A DNA stretch of 64,000 nt from RFSX01 sp965248155 (GTDB taxonomy: Bacteria > Bacteroidota > Bacteroidia > Chitinophagales > Saprospiraceae): the NCBI GenBank assembly GCA_965248155.1, contig CBDFIO010000001.1, positions 1,674,001 through 1,738,000 on the forward strand, in the 5' to 3' direction. Below are positions 55,993 to 64,000 of the stretch, piece after piece; positions within the stretch are counted from its first letter, which is position 1; the number at the start of each line of letters is the position of its first letter. The position numbers and the translations under genes are program-made. The notes under the pieces were generated by a model. The model did no database searches and had not been told where the DNA came from. It saw only the letters and a list, made by a program, of their open reading frames with translations.

Positions 55993-57003
55993 ATGGCAGA
56001 TATTAATTCAGGAGGAAAAGGAAAAACATTTTGGGGAAGACCAGAAGGTACAACCGGAGCCTTATTTCTTATCGGAGTATTAGGCGTGATTGGTTGGTCA
56101 ATTTTTAAATATGGAGCCTTCCTGGCTGGTTTAATCCAGACGACAATTGGTTTAGTAGCTAGTTTGGCAGTGCTTGGACTCATTATCTACATGGTCTTAG
56201 ATCCACGAACCCGTACACTCTTGAGCTACATGTATAAAAGCATTATGAGAAAGGTAACCGGAATCTTCGTTACCATTGACCCAATTGGAATACTTAAGAA
56301 TTACATTTCAGATTTGGAAAGTAACTTAAGAAAAATGGGCAAGCAAATTGGAAATCTGAAGGGACAGATGAGGAATCTTAAGAACATGGTTTCTAAAAAC
56401 AACGAGGATATAGAACAAAATTTAGCGATTGCCAGAAAAGCCAAAGAACTAAATAATGAGAAGCAAATGGTTCTTTCAAGCAGAAAAGCTGCTCGCCTTA
56501 AGGAAACCAATGGTAAATATGCTGCATTACACACTAAGCTAACCGTTCTTTACCGTGTGTTGACGAAAATGTATTCCAACTCTGAAATTCTATTGGAAGA
56601 CACCAAAGATCAGGTCCGTGTAAAAGAGCAAGAACGAAAAGCGATAAGAGCCTCTCATTCTGCAATGAAATCAGCAATGAGTATTATTAAAGGGGATCCA
56701 GATAAGAGAGCAATGTTTGATCAAGCCATGGAAGGTATTGCAGAAGATGTTGCGAATAAAGTTGGAGAGATGGAAAGATTCATGGAGCTGTCATCTGATT
56801 TCATGAATTCAATCGACCTCCAAAATGGAATATTTGAAGAGAAAGGAATGAAAATGCTTGAACAATATGAAAAGCAAAGTACTTTATTACTCTTGGGAGG
56901 TAAAGAAAAAGTTGACGAAATTCTGGATTTAGAAATGCCTGAAAAGGATGTTCAGTATAGATCAAAAGGCGGTAACTCCGATTACAGTAATCTATTTGAT
57001 TAA
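55993..57003 (+). CDS. Membrane-anchored PspA/Vipp1-like helical protein
   Basis: 336 residues. Two transmembrane helices at about residues 23-44 and 48-67 (LFLIGVLGVIGWSIF, GLVASLAVLGLIIYMVL) are followed by a long helical hairpin that starts DPIGILKNYISDLESNLRKM, the wording of PspA/IM30 alpha-1/alpha-2, then LNNEKQMVLSSRKAARL and a further coiled coil. PspA/Vipp1 are ESCRT-III-like membrane-remodelling proteins; a membrane-anchored version is unusual. The likeness is a motif impression, not an alignment. No psp regulator is nearby. The 3' end is followed after 13 nt by IS1595. Confidence 0.65.
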   Translation: MADINSGGKGKTFWGRPEGTTGALFLIGVLGVIGWSIFKYGAFLAGLIQTTIGLVASLAVLGLIIYMVLDPRTRTLLSYMYKSIMRKVTGIFVTIDPIGILKNYISDLESNLRKMGKQIGNLKGQMRNLKNMVSKNNEDIEQNLAIARKAKELNNEKQMVLSSRKAARLKETNGKYAALHTKLTVLYRVLTKMYSNSEILLEDTKDQVRVKEQERKAIRASHSAMKSAMSIIKGDPDKRAMFDQAMEGIAEDVANKVGEMERFMELSSDFMNSIDLQNGIFEEKGMKMLEQYEKQSTLLLLGGKEKVDEILDLEMPEKDVQYRSKGGNSDYSNLFD

Positions 57004-57016
57004 ATACATAACTTAA

Positions 57017-58064
57017 TATGACTATCGGATTGCTTGCACAAGACACTATAATTTCGTATCTTTCTAATTATTAAACACTTAGTTATGAAGTTACAAGATT
57101 TTTTCAAAAAGTATCCAGATGAAGCAAGCTGCAAAGCTCACTTTAAAGCAGAAAGAGATAGACAAGGAGTTATTTGTAAGCGTTGCCAATCTCAAGAGCA
57201 TTATTGGCTATCCACAAGAAGTCAATACCAATGTAAATCCTGTAAGTTTAGAACGACTTTACGTAGTGGAACATTACTACATAAATCTCAGCTACCCTAC
57301 TACTATTGGTATTTTGGAATGATGATGCTTACCAGCACAAAAAAGAGTTTTTCTGCATTAGAAATACAAAGACAGTTAGGTCATCCCTATTATGAGCCTA
57401 TTTGGTATATGCTTCATAAAATACGTCACTCTATGGGTAGGCGAGATGATAATTATCTTCTTGGTAATCAAGTTGAACTTGATGAAGGTTTCTTTGAAAT
57501 AGTTCCCAACAAAGAAAGACGAGATCAAACCGTAATAGAATTAGAAAACAATGATGGAAAATATAAGAGAGGTAAAGGAAGTCAAAAGCAAGCAATAGTA
57601 TTGGTTATGGCTGAATCAATATCTGTGGAACCTACTAAAAAATACAGGCACAAAACCAATAAAAAAGTGAGATACATTAAAATGAAATTACTAGATGACC
57701 TTAGCAAAGAAAGCACCAATGCACAAGTAGAACAAGCTATTGATACAAAAACATCTGCAATAACAGACGGAGCTAATAACTATAATGATTTAGCAAACAG
57801 CCTCACTGACCATAAAGCTGTGGTAATAAAGGACAAGAAAGAGACTCGTAAAATTCTGCCTTGGGTTCATATAGTCATAAGCAATGCCAAAAGATTGCTG
57901 TTAGATGTGCATCATTCCATTGGTGAGCAATATCTGCAAAGTTATCTCGATGAGTTCTGCTATAAGTTTAATAGAAAATACTTCAATTCTGTATTCGATA
58001 GAGTTGTAACTAACTCTGTATCTGTAAAATGGGAGGTAAATATGTAATTAATCCGATAGTCATA
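57017..58064 (+). mobile_element. IS1595-family (ISXO2-type) insertion sequence
   Basis: A 1048-bp element with perfect 15-bp inverted ends TATGACTATCGGATT, flanked by an 8-bp target duplication TAACTTAA (57009-57016 and 58065-58072); 8 bp is the rule for this family. It sits between the PspA-like gene and the apbE-like gene and breaks no coding sequence. All hallmarks are intact, so the copy is young. Confidence 0.92.
57085..58047 (+). CDS. IS1595-family transposase (zinc ribbon + ISXO2 DDE domain)
   Basis: 320 residues. The N-terminal zinc ribbon is C31xxC34...C50xxC53, followed by the family block FRTTLRSGTLLHKSQLPYYYW and LGHPYYEPIWYMLHKIRHSMG. The ISXO2-like catalytic domain starts at VELDEGFFEI (D133), with ITDGANNYNDL as second Asp and the C-terminal WVHIVISNAKRLLLDVHHSI / YLDEFCYKFNRKY. 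The frame is complete. A TATCTTTC near 57056 may be its -7 box. Confidence 0.93.
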   Translation: MKLQDFFKKYPDEASCKAHFKAERDRQGVICKRCQSQEHYWLSTRSQYQCKSCKFRTTLRSGTLLHKSQLPYYYWYFGMMMLTSTKKSFSALEIQRQLGHPYYEPIWYMLHKIRHSMGRRDDNYLLGNQVELDEGFFEIVPNKERRDQTVIELENNDGKYKRGKGSQKQAIVLVMAESISVEPTKKYRHKTNKKVRYIKMKLLDDLSKESTNAQVEQAIDTKTSAITDGANNYNDLANSLTDHKAVVIKDKKETRKILPWVHIVISNAKRLLLDVHHSIGEQYLQSYLDEFCYKFNRKYFNSVFDRVVTNSVSVKWEVNM

Positions 58065-58078
58065 TAACTTAAAATATG

Positions 58079-58103
58079 AAGCCGGTTCAGCCGGCTTTGT
58101 TTT
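58079..58103 (+). terminator. Terminator-like hairpin ending at the apbE start codon
   Basis: AAGCCGG (58079-58085) pairs with CCGGCTT (58091-58097), 5-nt loop, followed by TGTTTT and then the ATG at 58104. Before the IS arrived it would have ended the PspA-like transcript. It also covers the ribosome-binding region of the next gene. Confidence 0.65.
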
Positions 58104-59162
58104 ATGAAACATATCTCTTTCTTCTTCATCTCAGTTTTAATAGCATGCCAAGCAAATAAACCGGCAGATGAAAACACCAATTATATCAATTTAGCAGGAA
58201 AGACAATGGGTACCAGCTATCATATAAAGTACCAACAGAATGATAAATTGAATTATCAGACAGAAATTGATTCAATTCTAGAAGCCATCAATAATGTCGT
58301 TTCTACTTATGAGCCTCTTTCCCTGATAAGCCAACTCAATAAAAACACACTTGACATAACACTGCAAGATGAAGAAAATGTCATTTTACAATTCTTCAAC
58401 AACATACATTTTGAAAGAAACTACAAGGAATCGATTAATGTATATGAAAAGTCATCAGGATATTTTGATCCTACCGTCATGCCTCTGGTCAATTATTGGG
58501 GATTTGGCTATGAGGATAAAATTGTAAGAATGGATGATGATAGTCTAGCCATCAATAATATATTATCGAATGTCGGCTTTAATAAATGGACTTATAGCAA
58601 TACAAATGATACTATCCATCTCACGAAGCCAATAAATGCTGAGCTAGATTTCTCAGCAATAGCTAAGGGATATGCTGTCGATTATTTAACTCAATTTCTG
58701 CTGGATGCCGAATTGGAAAATTTTATGATTGAAATAGGGGGAGAGATTAGGGTCTATGGGATAAACCCAAAGGGAAAAGCCTGGTCAGTCGGACTAAATA
58801 CTCCAATAGAAGAAGCCAGTTATACAGCTACTGAACTCATTGTGAATCTTGATAATAAGGCATTAGCCTCTTCCGGAAATTATCGAAATTTCCATATTGC
58901 AAATGGTATAAAATATGGTCATGAAATTAATCCCAAAACAGGATATCCAGAAAAAAATATTTTGCTTGGTGTATCTGTAATAGCTGATACTTGTTCAAAG
59001 GCAGACGCTTATGCGACTGCTTTTATGGTAATGGGATTAGAAAAAGCCCTTTTATTATGTGAATCCCTGAAGGATGTTGAAGCTTGTTTTTTCTATGGCA
59101 CAAGCAATGAAGATATTATTCATAGATACAGCTCAGGATTTGAGTCATTTATCAAGACTTAA
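58104..59162 (+). CDS. apbE: FAD:protein FMN transferase (ApbE)
   Basis: 352 residues with a lipoprotein signal (MKHISFFFISVLIAC, lipobox LIAC). It attaches FMN through phosphodiester bonds to Thr/Ser of flavoproteins such as NqrB/C or RnfG in the periplasm. Motifs: AGKTMGTSYHIKYQ, LDFSAIAKGYAVDYL, EIGGEIRVYGINPKGKAWSVGLN, HEINPKTGYP and ADTCSKADAYATAFMVMG (Mg2+ and flavin site). Length is normal. Its stop overlaps that of the convergent CDGSH gene by 4 nt. Confidence 0.94.
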   Translation: MKHISFFFISVLIACQANKPADENTNYINLAGKTMGTSYHIKYQQNDKLNYQTEIDSILEAINNVVSTYEPLSLISQLNKNTLDITLQDEENVILQFFNNIHFERNYKESINVYEKSSGYFDPTVMPLVNYWGFGYEDKIVRMDDDSLAINNILSNVGFNKWTYSNTNDTIHLTKPINAELDFSAIAKGYAVDYLTQFLLDAELENFMIEIGGEIRVYGINPKGKAWSVGLNTPIEEASYTATELIVNLDNKALASSGNYRNFHIANGIKYGHEINPKTGYPEKNILLGVSVIADTCSKADAYATAFMVMGLEKALLLCESLKDVEACFFYGTSNEDIIHRYSSGFESFIKT

Positions 59163-59575
59163 ACATCGAATTCACTTTCTCTGTGACTCCCATCACAAAA
59201 GGGTTTGTTTTTTGATTCACCACATCGACATAATGACACTCTGTTCTCTCTTATTTCTTCAACACCATCTTTATGTATTATTGAACATGTTCCATGTAAG
59301 ATCAGGGGACCTTTGCCAATAACTTCGACCTTTATCTGAACTTGTGGGTCTTTTTTATCGGCTTGGTCATTGTGATAATAACTCAAGGCTCCGGATGGGC
59401 ATTTATCAATTTGGGCCATAATATCATTATTACTCGCTCCATCAATATTTATCCATGGTTTTTCCTGAGGTCTAAAAACATTTGGGAGGCCTTTAGCACA
59501 TATCGCTGAATGTATACACTTACGAGGTTCCCACACAATTGTAATATCATCAGATTTGTATTCCTTTTTAGTCAT
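59159..59575 (-). CDS. Fused divergent 4Fe-4S mono-cluster (YjdI-like) and CDGSH iron-sulfur protein
   Basis: 138 residues. The N-terminal half is a Fer4_19-type single-cluster domain (VWEPRKCIHSAICAKGLPNVF, IDKCPSGALSYY). The C-terminal half is a CDGSH domain (LCRCGESKNKPFCDGSH), which binds a 2Fe-2S cluster by three Cys and one His. A small cytosolic redox or cluster-transfer protein. The fusion is known in Bacteroidota. No redox partner lies next to it on the same strand. Confidence 0.9.
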   Translation of the reverse strand: MTKKEYKSDDITIVWEPRKCIHSAICAKGLPNVFRPQEKPWINIDGASNNDIMAQIDKCPSGALSYYHNDQADKKDPQVQIKVEVIGKGPLILHGTCSIIHKDGVEEIRENRVSLCRCGESKNKPFCDGSHRESEFDV

Positions 59576-59762
59576 AATTGTAATTTTGGAATTTCTAAAG
59601 TATGCATTTTTAATTTGTTTTTAACTTCGATTAAAATCAATAAAAAAACTAGAAAGAATATATTCAATTCTCCTTTTCTATCGTTTAGACGATACATTTA
59701 TAATATTTATCGATTTTCTGTAAACAATTTTCATTTCAAAACATTTATTCATAAAAAACACA

Positions 59763-59770
59763 TATTTTTG
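59763..59770 (+). promoter_or_regulatory. -7 promoter element of the DUF5686 gene
   Basis: TATTTTTG followed by CG fits TAnnTTTG and lies 62 nt before the ATG at 59832. No TTTG at the usual -33 distance. Confidence 0.55.
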
Positions 59771-59831
59771 CGCCATTCAGAATATTTGCAAAGATATTAA
59801 CACATATTATTTTTAAAATTCTGCCTTACTA

Positions 59832-62408
59832 ATGTTAGATCAAATTAGAATTCCTTTTAAAAGCCTTCTATTTATTGCTTTCCTTTTTTTAGCGTGGCAA
59901 AACCAAAGTTATGGTCAAAAATTGACCACCGTAGTCGGTAAAGTCTTTGATGCTAAAACCAAAAAACCTCTCCCATTTGTAGATCTTGTTTTCAAGGGAA
60001 CCTATGTAGGAGCTTCAACGGATTTAGATGGACAATTCCTTATTAAAACAAGATTCCCATCTGATACCCTTACTGCTTCTTTCATTGGATATAAAACAGC
60101 CGATCAACAAATCGTCAAAGAAGAAAGACAGGTATTAAATTATTATCTTGAAGAAGAAGGCGTCCTGCAGTTTGATGCTGTTACTATTGTTGCAAAAAAA
60201 GGACGATACAAAAAGAAAGGCAATCCTGCTGTTGATCTTATGCGCAATGTAATTGCCAACAGAGACAGAAACAGGATGGAAGCTCAAGATTATTTTAAAT
60301 ATGATAAGCACGAAAAACTTGAGCTAGACATTAACAACATAACCGAAGAATTTAAAGACAGAAAAGCATTTAGAAACTTTGATTTTTTATGGAATTACCT
60401 CGATACTTCTACAGTAAATGGTCGGGTATACCTTCCACTATATATTAGAGAGATTCTCTCTACGGTAAATTATAGAAAAAATCCAGAATCAAAAAAAGAA
60501 CTACGAAGTGCAGTCAAAATGACCAAGTTCGATGAAGCTCTTGATATGGAGTCCATTTCGAATGTTATTGACCTTCTCTATCAGGATGTCAATCTATATG
60601 ACAATAGTATAAGACTCCTGGACAATGATTTCTTAAGTCCGATGGCACCTTGGGCATTAAATTATTATCGCTTTTATATATTAGATACTACCGAAGTCAA
60701 TAATCAAAGTGCAATTCACCTTGCGTTTATTCCAAGAAATAAAACATTTATCGGATTTACCGGTGATGTATATATTTCCAATGACAACAAATACACCTTG
60801 CTAAAAGCTGTTTTGGGAATCACCAAGGATATCAGCATGAACTTCGTCAGAGATATTAAGGTTATTCAGGAATTTAAAGAAGTTGATAGTATATATATAC
60901 TTACAAAAGATGAAATCACTTTAGATATTGCCTTATCAAAAGGAGGAATTGGTATGTACGCCTCCAGGTATAATACTTTGAAAAATCATGACTTCAGTAA
61001 ACCTGAAGATCAAAGTGTATTTGATTATACAGAAGAGGTCACAACAGTCAAGGATGCTTATGACAAGAATACTGAATACTGGAAGGAAAATAGATTAGAA
61101 CACTTGTCGGAACGACAGGAAGACATCTACAAAATGATTGATACGCTGCGTACTGTCCCGGTATACAAGCGGTTTGTTTACCTCACAAAATTGTTAACGA
61201 CAGGATACTTTCCGGCAGGACCAATTGATATAGGCAAAGTACATACAATGTTAACTTTCAATGAAGTTGAAGGAGCAAGATTTAGATTAGGATTGGAGAC
61301 CAGTCATGATCTTACCCAAAAATGGCAAATTAGAACCTATGCGGCTTATGGTCTTCGCGACAAAAAATATAAATACAACGGATCTGTCATGTATTCATTT
61401 ACGGATGACTATCGTAAGAATCCAAAGAAATACTTAAAAGCCGCTTACCAACATGATGCATTATTCCCCGGTCTTAAGTTAGAGTTTATTGAAGATGCCA
61501 ATCTCCTCACATCAGTCAGAAGAGGAACTGCAAATCAAATGCTTTTTGTTGACTCTTATAATTTGGATTATTTTACTGAGAGAGGTTTAGGGTTCATGAA
61601 ATTCGGATTTGAACATCGTAAACGGCAAGCTTATGGAACATTAGAATTTTATAACAAAGCCAGACAGGAAATACCTGATATTACAACTACAGAACTAAGT
61701 TTTGCTGCTGAATATTCTCCCAATACGTCCTATATTCAAGGAAGGGAATTAAGGACTCCTATTAAATCTGATCATCCTCGATTTCAGATTAGCTATAGAG
61801 CAGGATTTAAATCTATAGGTGGCGACTTTAGTTATCACAATATCTCTTTACAAATGAAGAAGAGAGTCCCAATGTCAATCGTCGGGCGTTCTGATGTACA
61901 ACTGGAAGTAGGTAGAATTTTTGGTAAGCAGATACCATTTGTACTGTTATATATTCCTAAATCCAACCAAGCATATTCCTTCCAACCTACATCATTCAAT
62001 ACTATGAATTTTATTGAATTTGTAACGGATAAGTATGTAAGATTAAATATCCAACACTTTTTTGATGGTTTTATTTTTAATAGAATTCCATTATTTAGAA
62101 AATTGAAATTAAAAGAAGTTGTATCCTTTAAAGGGGTATATGGTGGTCTTAGTGATACCAACGATCCTAGATTAGATGAGAACGGTCATATGCTTCAATT
62201 CAATACAAATATTGATGGTCAATATTTGACTACTGCATTTGAACCTGGTACTCCATATTTGGAATATGGTTTTGGTGTCTATAATATATTTAGATTCTTC
62301 CGGCTTGACCTGATTAAGAGAGTAAATTATCTCGATAGACCGAATGTAGAACAAGTATTTGGTGTAAAAGGACTTGGTATAAGAGGAAGGGTGAAAGTAG
62401 AGTTTTAA
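59832..62408 (+). CDS. CarboxypepD_reg-like / DUF5686 outer-membrane protein
   Basis: 858 residues with a signal peptide (LLFIAFLFLAWQNQSYGQ). Residues about 35-115 are a carboxypeptidase-regulatory-like domain (VVGKVFDAKTKKPLPFVDLVFKGTYVGASTDLDGQFL), as in TonB-dependent receptors. The rest matches DUF5686: KKKGNPAVDLMRNVIANRDRNRMEAQDYFKYDKHEKLE, then a C-terminal beta-barrel ending GLGIRGRVKVEF. No plug domain is present, so it is not a TonB receptor. A ligand or role is unknown; it is a conserved envelope protein of the phylum. Its 3' end faces the CCA gene 8 nt away. Confidence 0.88.
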   Translation: MLDQIRIPFKSLLFIAFLFLAWQNQSYGQKLTTVVGKVFDAKTKKPLPFVDLVFKGTYVGASTDLDGQFLIKTRFPSDTLTASFIGYKTADQQIVKEERQVLNYYLEEEGVLQFDAVTIVAKKGRYKKKGNPAVDLMRNVIANRDRNRMEAQDYFKYDKHEKLELDINNITEEFKDRKAFRNFDFLWNYLDTSTVNGRVYLPLYIREILSTVNYRKNPESKKELRSAVKMTKFDEALDMESISNVIDLLYQDVNLYDNSIRLLDNDFLSPMAPWALNYYRFYILDTTEVNNQSAIHLAFIPRNKTFIGFTGDVYISNDNKYTLLKAVLGITKDISMNFVRDIKVIQEFKEVDSIYILTKDEITLDIALSKGGIGMYASRYNTLKNHDFSKPEDQSVFDYTEEVTTVKDAYDKNTEYWKENRLEHLSERQEDIYKMIDTLRTVPVYKRFVYLTKLLTTGYFPAGPIDIGKVHTMLTFNEVEGARFRLGLETSHDLTQKWQIRTYAAYGLRDKKYKYNGSVMYSFTDDYRKNPKKYLKAAYQHDALFPGLKLEFIEDANLLTSVRRGTANQMLFVDSYNLDYFTERGLGFMKFGFEHRKRQAYGTLEFYNKARQEIPDITTTELSFAAEYSPNTSYIQGRELRTPIKSDHPRFQISYRAGFKSIGGDFSYHNISLQMKKRVPMSIVGRSDVQLEVGRIFGKQIPFVLLYIPKSNQAYSFQPTSFNTMNFIEFVTDKYVRLNIQHFFDGFIFNRIPLFRKLKLKEVVSFKGVYGGLSDTNDPRLDENGHMLQFNTNIDGQYLTTAFEPGTPYLEYGFGVYNIFRFFRLDLIKRVNYLDRPNVEQVFGVKGLGIRGRVKVEF

Positions 62409-62416
62409 GTTAGACA

Positions 62417-63835
62417 CTACCCAACCCTCTTCAATCCCAACTTAGATGCTTCGTCTAACATAAAATTAAAAGCTTCCTCATAATTGTTAGGAATTTTTCC
62501 ATCGAGAATAGCTTCTCTTATTTTATCTTTTAAATCTCCTACAAGCCGTGAAGGTTTCAATTGAAAGGTGTTCATTATTAGATCTCCGGATATAGGTGGT
62601 TGCCAATTTCGAATACGATCATTTTCTTCTACTTCTCTGAGCTTCAATTTGACCTTTTCATAGTTCTCTTTAATCCGCATCACTTTGTTTTCATTCTTCG
62701 AAGTGATATCGGCTTTGCATAGAAGCATTAAGTCATCTATATCATCTCCCGTGTCAAATAATAAGCGGCGCATTGCAGAATCAGTAATATCTTCATTTGT
62801 GAGACTTATTGGCCGGAGGTGAAGCCTTACAAGTTTTTGAACGTACCTCATTTTCATATCCAGTGGCAGTCTGAATCGCTTAAATATGTGGTATACCATT
62901 CTGGCACCTACGACTTCATGTCCATGAAAAGTCCAACCCACTCCTTTCACAAATCTTTTAGTATCTGGTTTTGCTATATCATGCAATACTGCTGCCCACC
63001 TCAGCCATAAATTATCAGACATTTCAGCAAGATTATCTAAAACTTTTAAGGTATGGTAATAATTGTCTTTATGACCAATTCCGTCAATAAATTCTACGCC
63101 TCTAAGATTTTCGAATTCCGGAAAAATAAATTTTAGTAATCCTGATTCAGACATTAAATCTAATCCAATGGAGGGTTTCTCACTACTCAATATTTTATTC
63201 AACTCTGAACTTATGCGCTCAGCTGAAATAATTTTTATTCGCTCACTATTGGAAATTATTCCTTGAAAACTGGTGCTCTCGATATTGAAATTTAATTGGC
63301 TCGCGAACCGGATAGCCCGCATCATTCTTAGTGGGTCATCCGAAAAAGTCTTGGAAGGTTCAAGTGGAGTTTTTAGAATTTTTTTCTTCAGATCATCAAT
63401 GCCATCAAAGGGATCTAAAACTTCTCCAAAGTTTTCATCATTCAGTGACACTGCTAAGGCATTAATTGTAAAATCACGTCGATTTTGATCATCTTCAAGA
63501 GTTCCATTTTCAACAGCCGGCTTTCTTGAATCAGGACTATATGATTCTTTCCTTGCACCAACAAATTCTAATTCAAAATCTTTGTGTCTGATCATTGCCG
63601 TTCCGAATCTTTTATAGATGACCATTTGATTGGTAATCTCAAGACGATCTGCAACTTTTTGCGCTAATTGAATGCCATCTCCTACGCAAACGATATCAAT
63701 ATCTTTCGACGCCCTATTCAATAATCGGTCTCTAACAAATCCTCCAACAAAATAAGCGGGAAAATTTATTTCTTTCGCTACCCTTCCAATGAGAAGAGCT
63801 AGTTCTTTTTCTTTATTGCTAAAGTTAAAACTCAT
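62417..63835 (-). CDS. CCA tRNA nucleotidyltransferase / poly(A) polymerase family with HD domain
   Basis: 472 residues. The nucleotidyltransferase head has YFVGGFVRDRLLNRASKDIDIVCVGDG (G-G-RD and DxD for Mg2+), RRDFTINALAVSL, DDPLRMMRAIRFASQL and ISSELNKIL. An HD domain follows (AAVLHDIAKPDTKRF, FHGHEVVGARM). It adds or repairs the 3' CCA of tRNA. The strand order dusB then CCA, with 2 nt between, makes a small tRNA-maturation operon. Confidence 0.93.
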   Translation of the reverse strand: MSFNFSNKEKELALLIGRVAKEINFPAYFVGGFVRDRLLNRASKDIDIVCVGDGIQLAQKVADRLEITNQMVIYKRFGTAMIRHKDFELEFVGARKESYSPDSRKPAVENGTLEDDQNRRDFTINALAVSLNDENFGEVLDPFDGIDDLKKKILKTPLEPSKTFSDDPLRMMRAIRFASQLNFNIESTSFQGIISNSERIKIISAERISSELNKILSSEKPSIGLDLMSESGLLKFIFPEFENLRGVEFIDGIGHKDNYYHTLKVLDNLAEMSDNLWLRWAAVLHDIAKPDTKRFVKGVGWTFHGHEVVGARMVYHIFKRFRLPLDMKMRYVQKLVRLHLRPISLTNEDITDSAMRRLLFDTGDDIDDLMLLCKADITSKNENKVMRIKENYEKVKLKLREVEENDRIRNWQPPISGDLIMNTFQLKPSRLVGDLKDKIREAILDGKIPNNYEEAFNFMLDEASKLGLKRVG

Positions 63836-63837
63836 GA

Positions 63838-64000
63838 TTAAGCGGCAAATTCTACATTTGAATAATGATGATTAATATTTTCTAAAATATCAACCAGTGC
63901 CTCAGGTGAGCTCTCAGTTACCAATTGAGATCGGAAAATTTTAATTCCGGGCAAGCCTCTGAAATAATTGGTGTAATGTCTTCTCATTTCCAAAATTCCT
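63838..64000 (-). CDS. dusB: tRNA-dihydrouridine synthase (DusB-like), C-terminal end only
   Basis: The last 54 or so codons are visible; the rest is beyond the window. The read-out EILEMRRHYTNYFRGLPGIK is the conserved C-terminal helix of DusB (HYTNYFKGLP-type), and the frame ends in TAA at 63838. DusB reduces U to dihydrouridine in the tRNA D-loop with FMN. It leads into the CCA gene 2 nt downstream. Confidence 0.85.
   Translation of the reverse strand, partial: GILEMRRHYTNYFRGLPGIKIFRSQLVTESSPEALVDILENINHHYSNVEFAA

Overview
The window is an AT-rich chromosomal segment of a member of the Bacteroidota, probably a Saprospiria- or Cytophagia-like free-living lineage. The evidence is: the Bacteroidota order of the dcw cluster (mraZ-rsmH-ftsL-ftsI-murE-mraY-murD-ftsW-murG-murC-ftsQ-ftsA-ftsZ, with no murB, ddl or murF); -7 promoter elements of the TAnnTTTG type; a type IX secretion (T9SS) sorting domain; SprB, SdrD-B and DUF11 adhesin modules; CarboxypepD_reg/DUF5686 and DUF1573 proteins; and fused E1 alpha/beta oxo-acid dehydrogenase. 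The species cannot be named from the sequence alone.

Layout. 1-9.6 kb is an accessory zone: the end of a nucleotide cyclase, small lipoproteins, a LytTR response regulator with a kinase decapitated by an IS3-family element, a Cys-rich secreted peptide with a lipoprotein partner, and a MopE-like secreted protein with two nonsense codons. 9.7-25.3 kb is an intact 13-gene cell-wall and division operon on the minus strand. It starts at a TAnnTTTG promoter overlapped by three TGGGN MraZ boxes and ends in two duplicated hairpin units behind ftsZ. A strong terminator-like hairpin sits inside the operon between murE and mraY. 25.6-46 kb is mixed: a frameshifted S74/YadA-head protein, a polyprenol-phosphate sugar transferase, E1 dehydrogenase, DUF1573, yaaA, a penicillin acylase, a DUF547/outer-membrane-barrel fusion, a K+ channel with a zinc ribbon, HAD phosphatase, DoxX, hydrolase, flavoprotein, yidC, gpsA and a DUF2130 protein. 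46.1-55.0 kb is the ruin of one giant T9SS-exported adhesin. 55.4-57.0 kb is a two-gene coiled-coil / PspA-like membrane module. 57.0-64 kb holds an IS1595 element, an ApbE-like flavin transferase, a CDGSH ferredoxin, a DUF5686 receptor-like protein, the CCA enzyme and the end of dusB.

The main theme is selective decay. Housekeeping genes (division, tRNA, lipid, metabolism) are intact. At least six extracytoplasmic or signalling genes carry nonsense codons, one-base indels or IS damage. The giant adhesin alone carries four lesions, and its reading frame can be rebuilt exactly by removing the IS982 copy and one 7-bp target duplication. Either the lineage is losing its surface proteome, or some one-base lesions are sequencing errors; the nonsense codons and IS insertions cannot be explained that way as easily.
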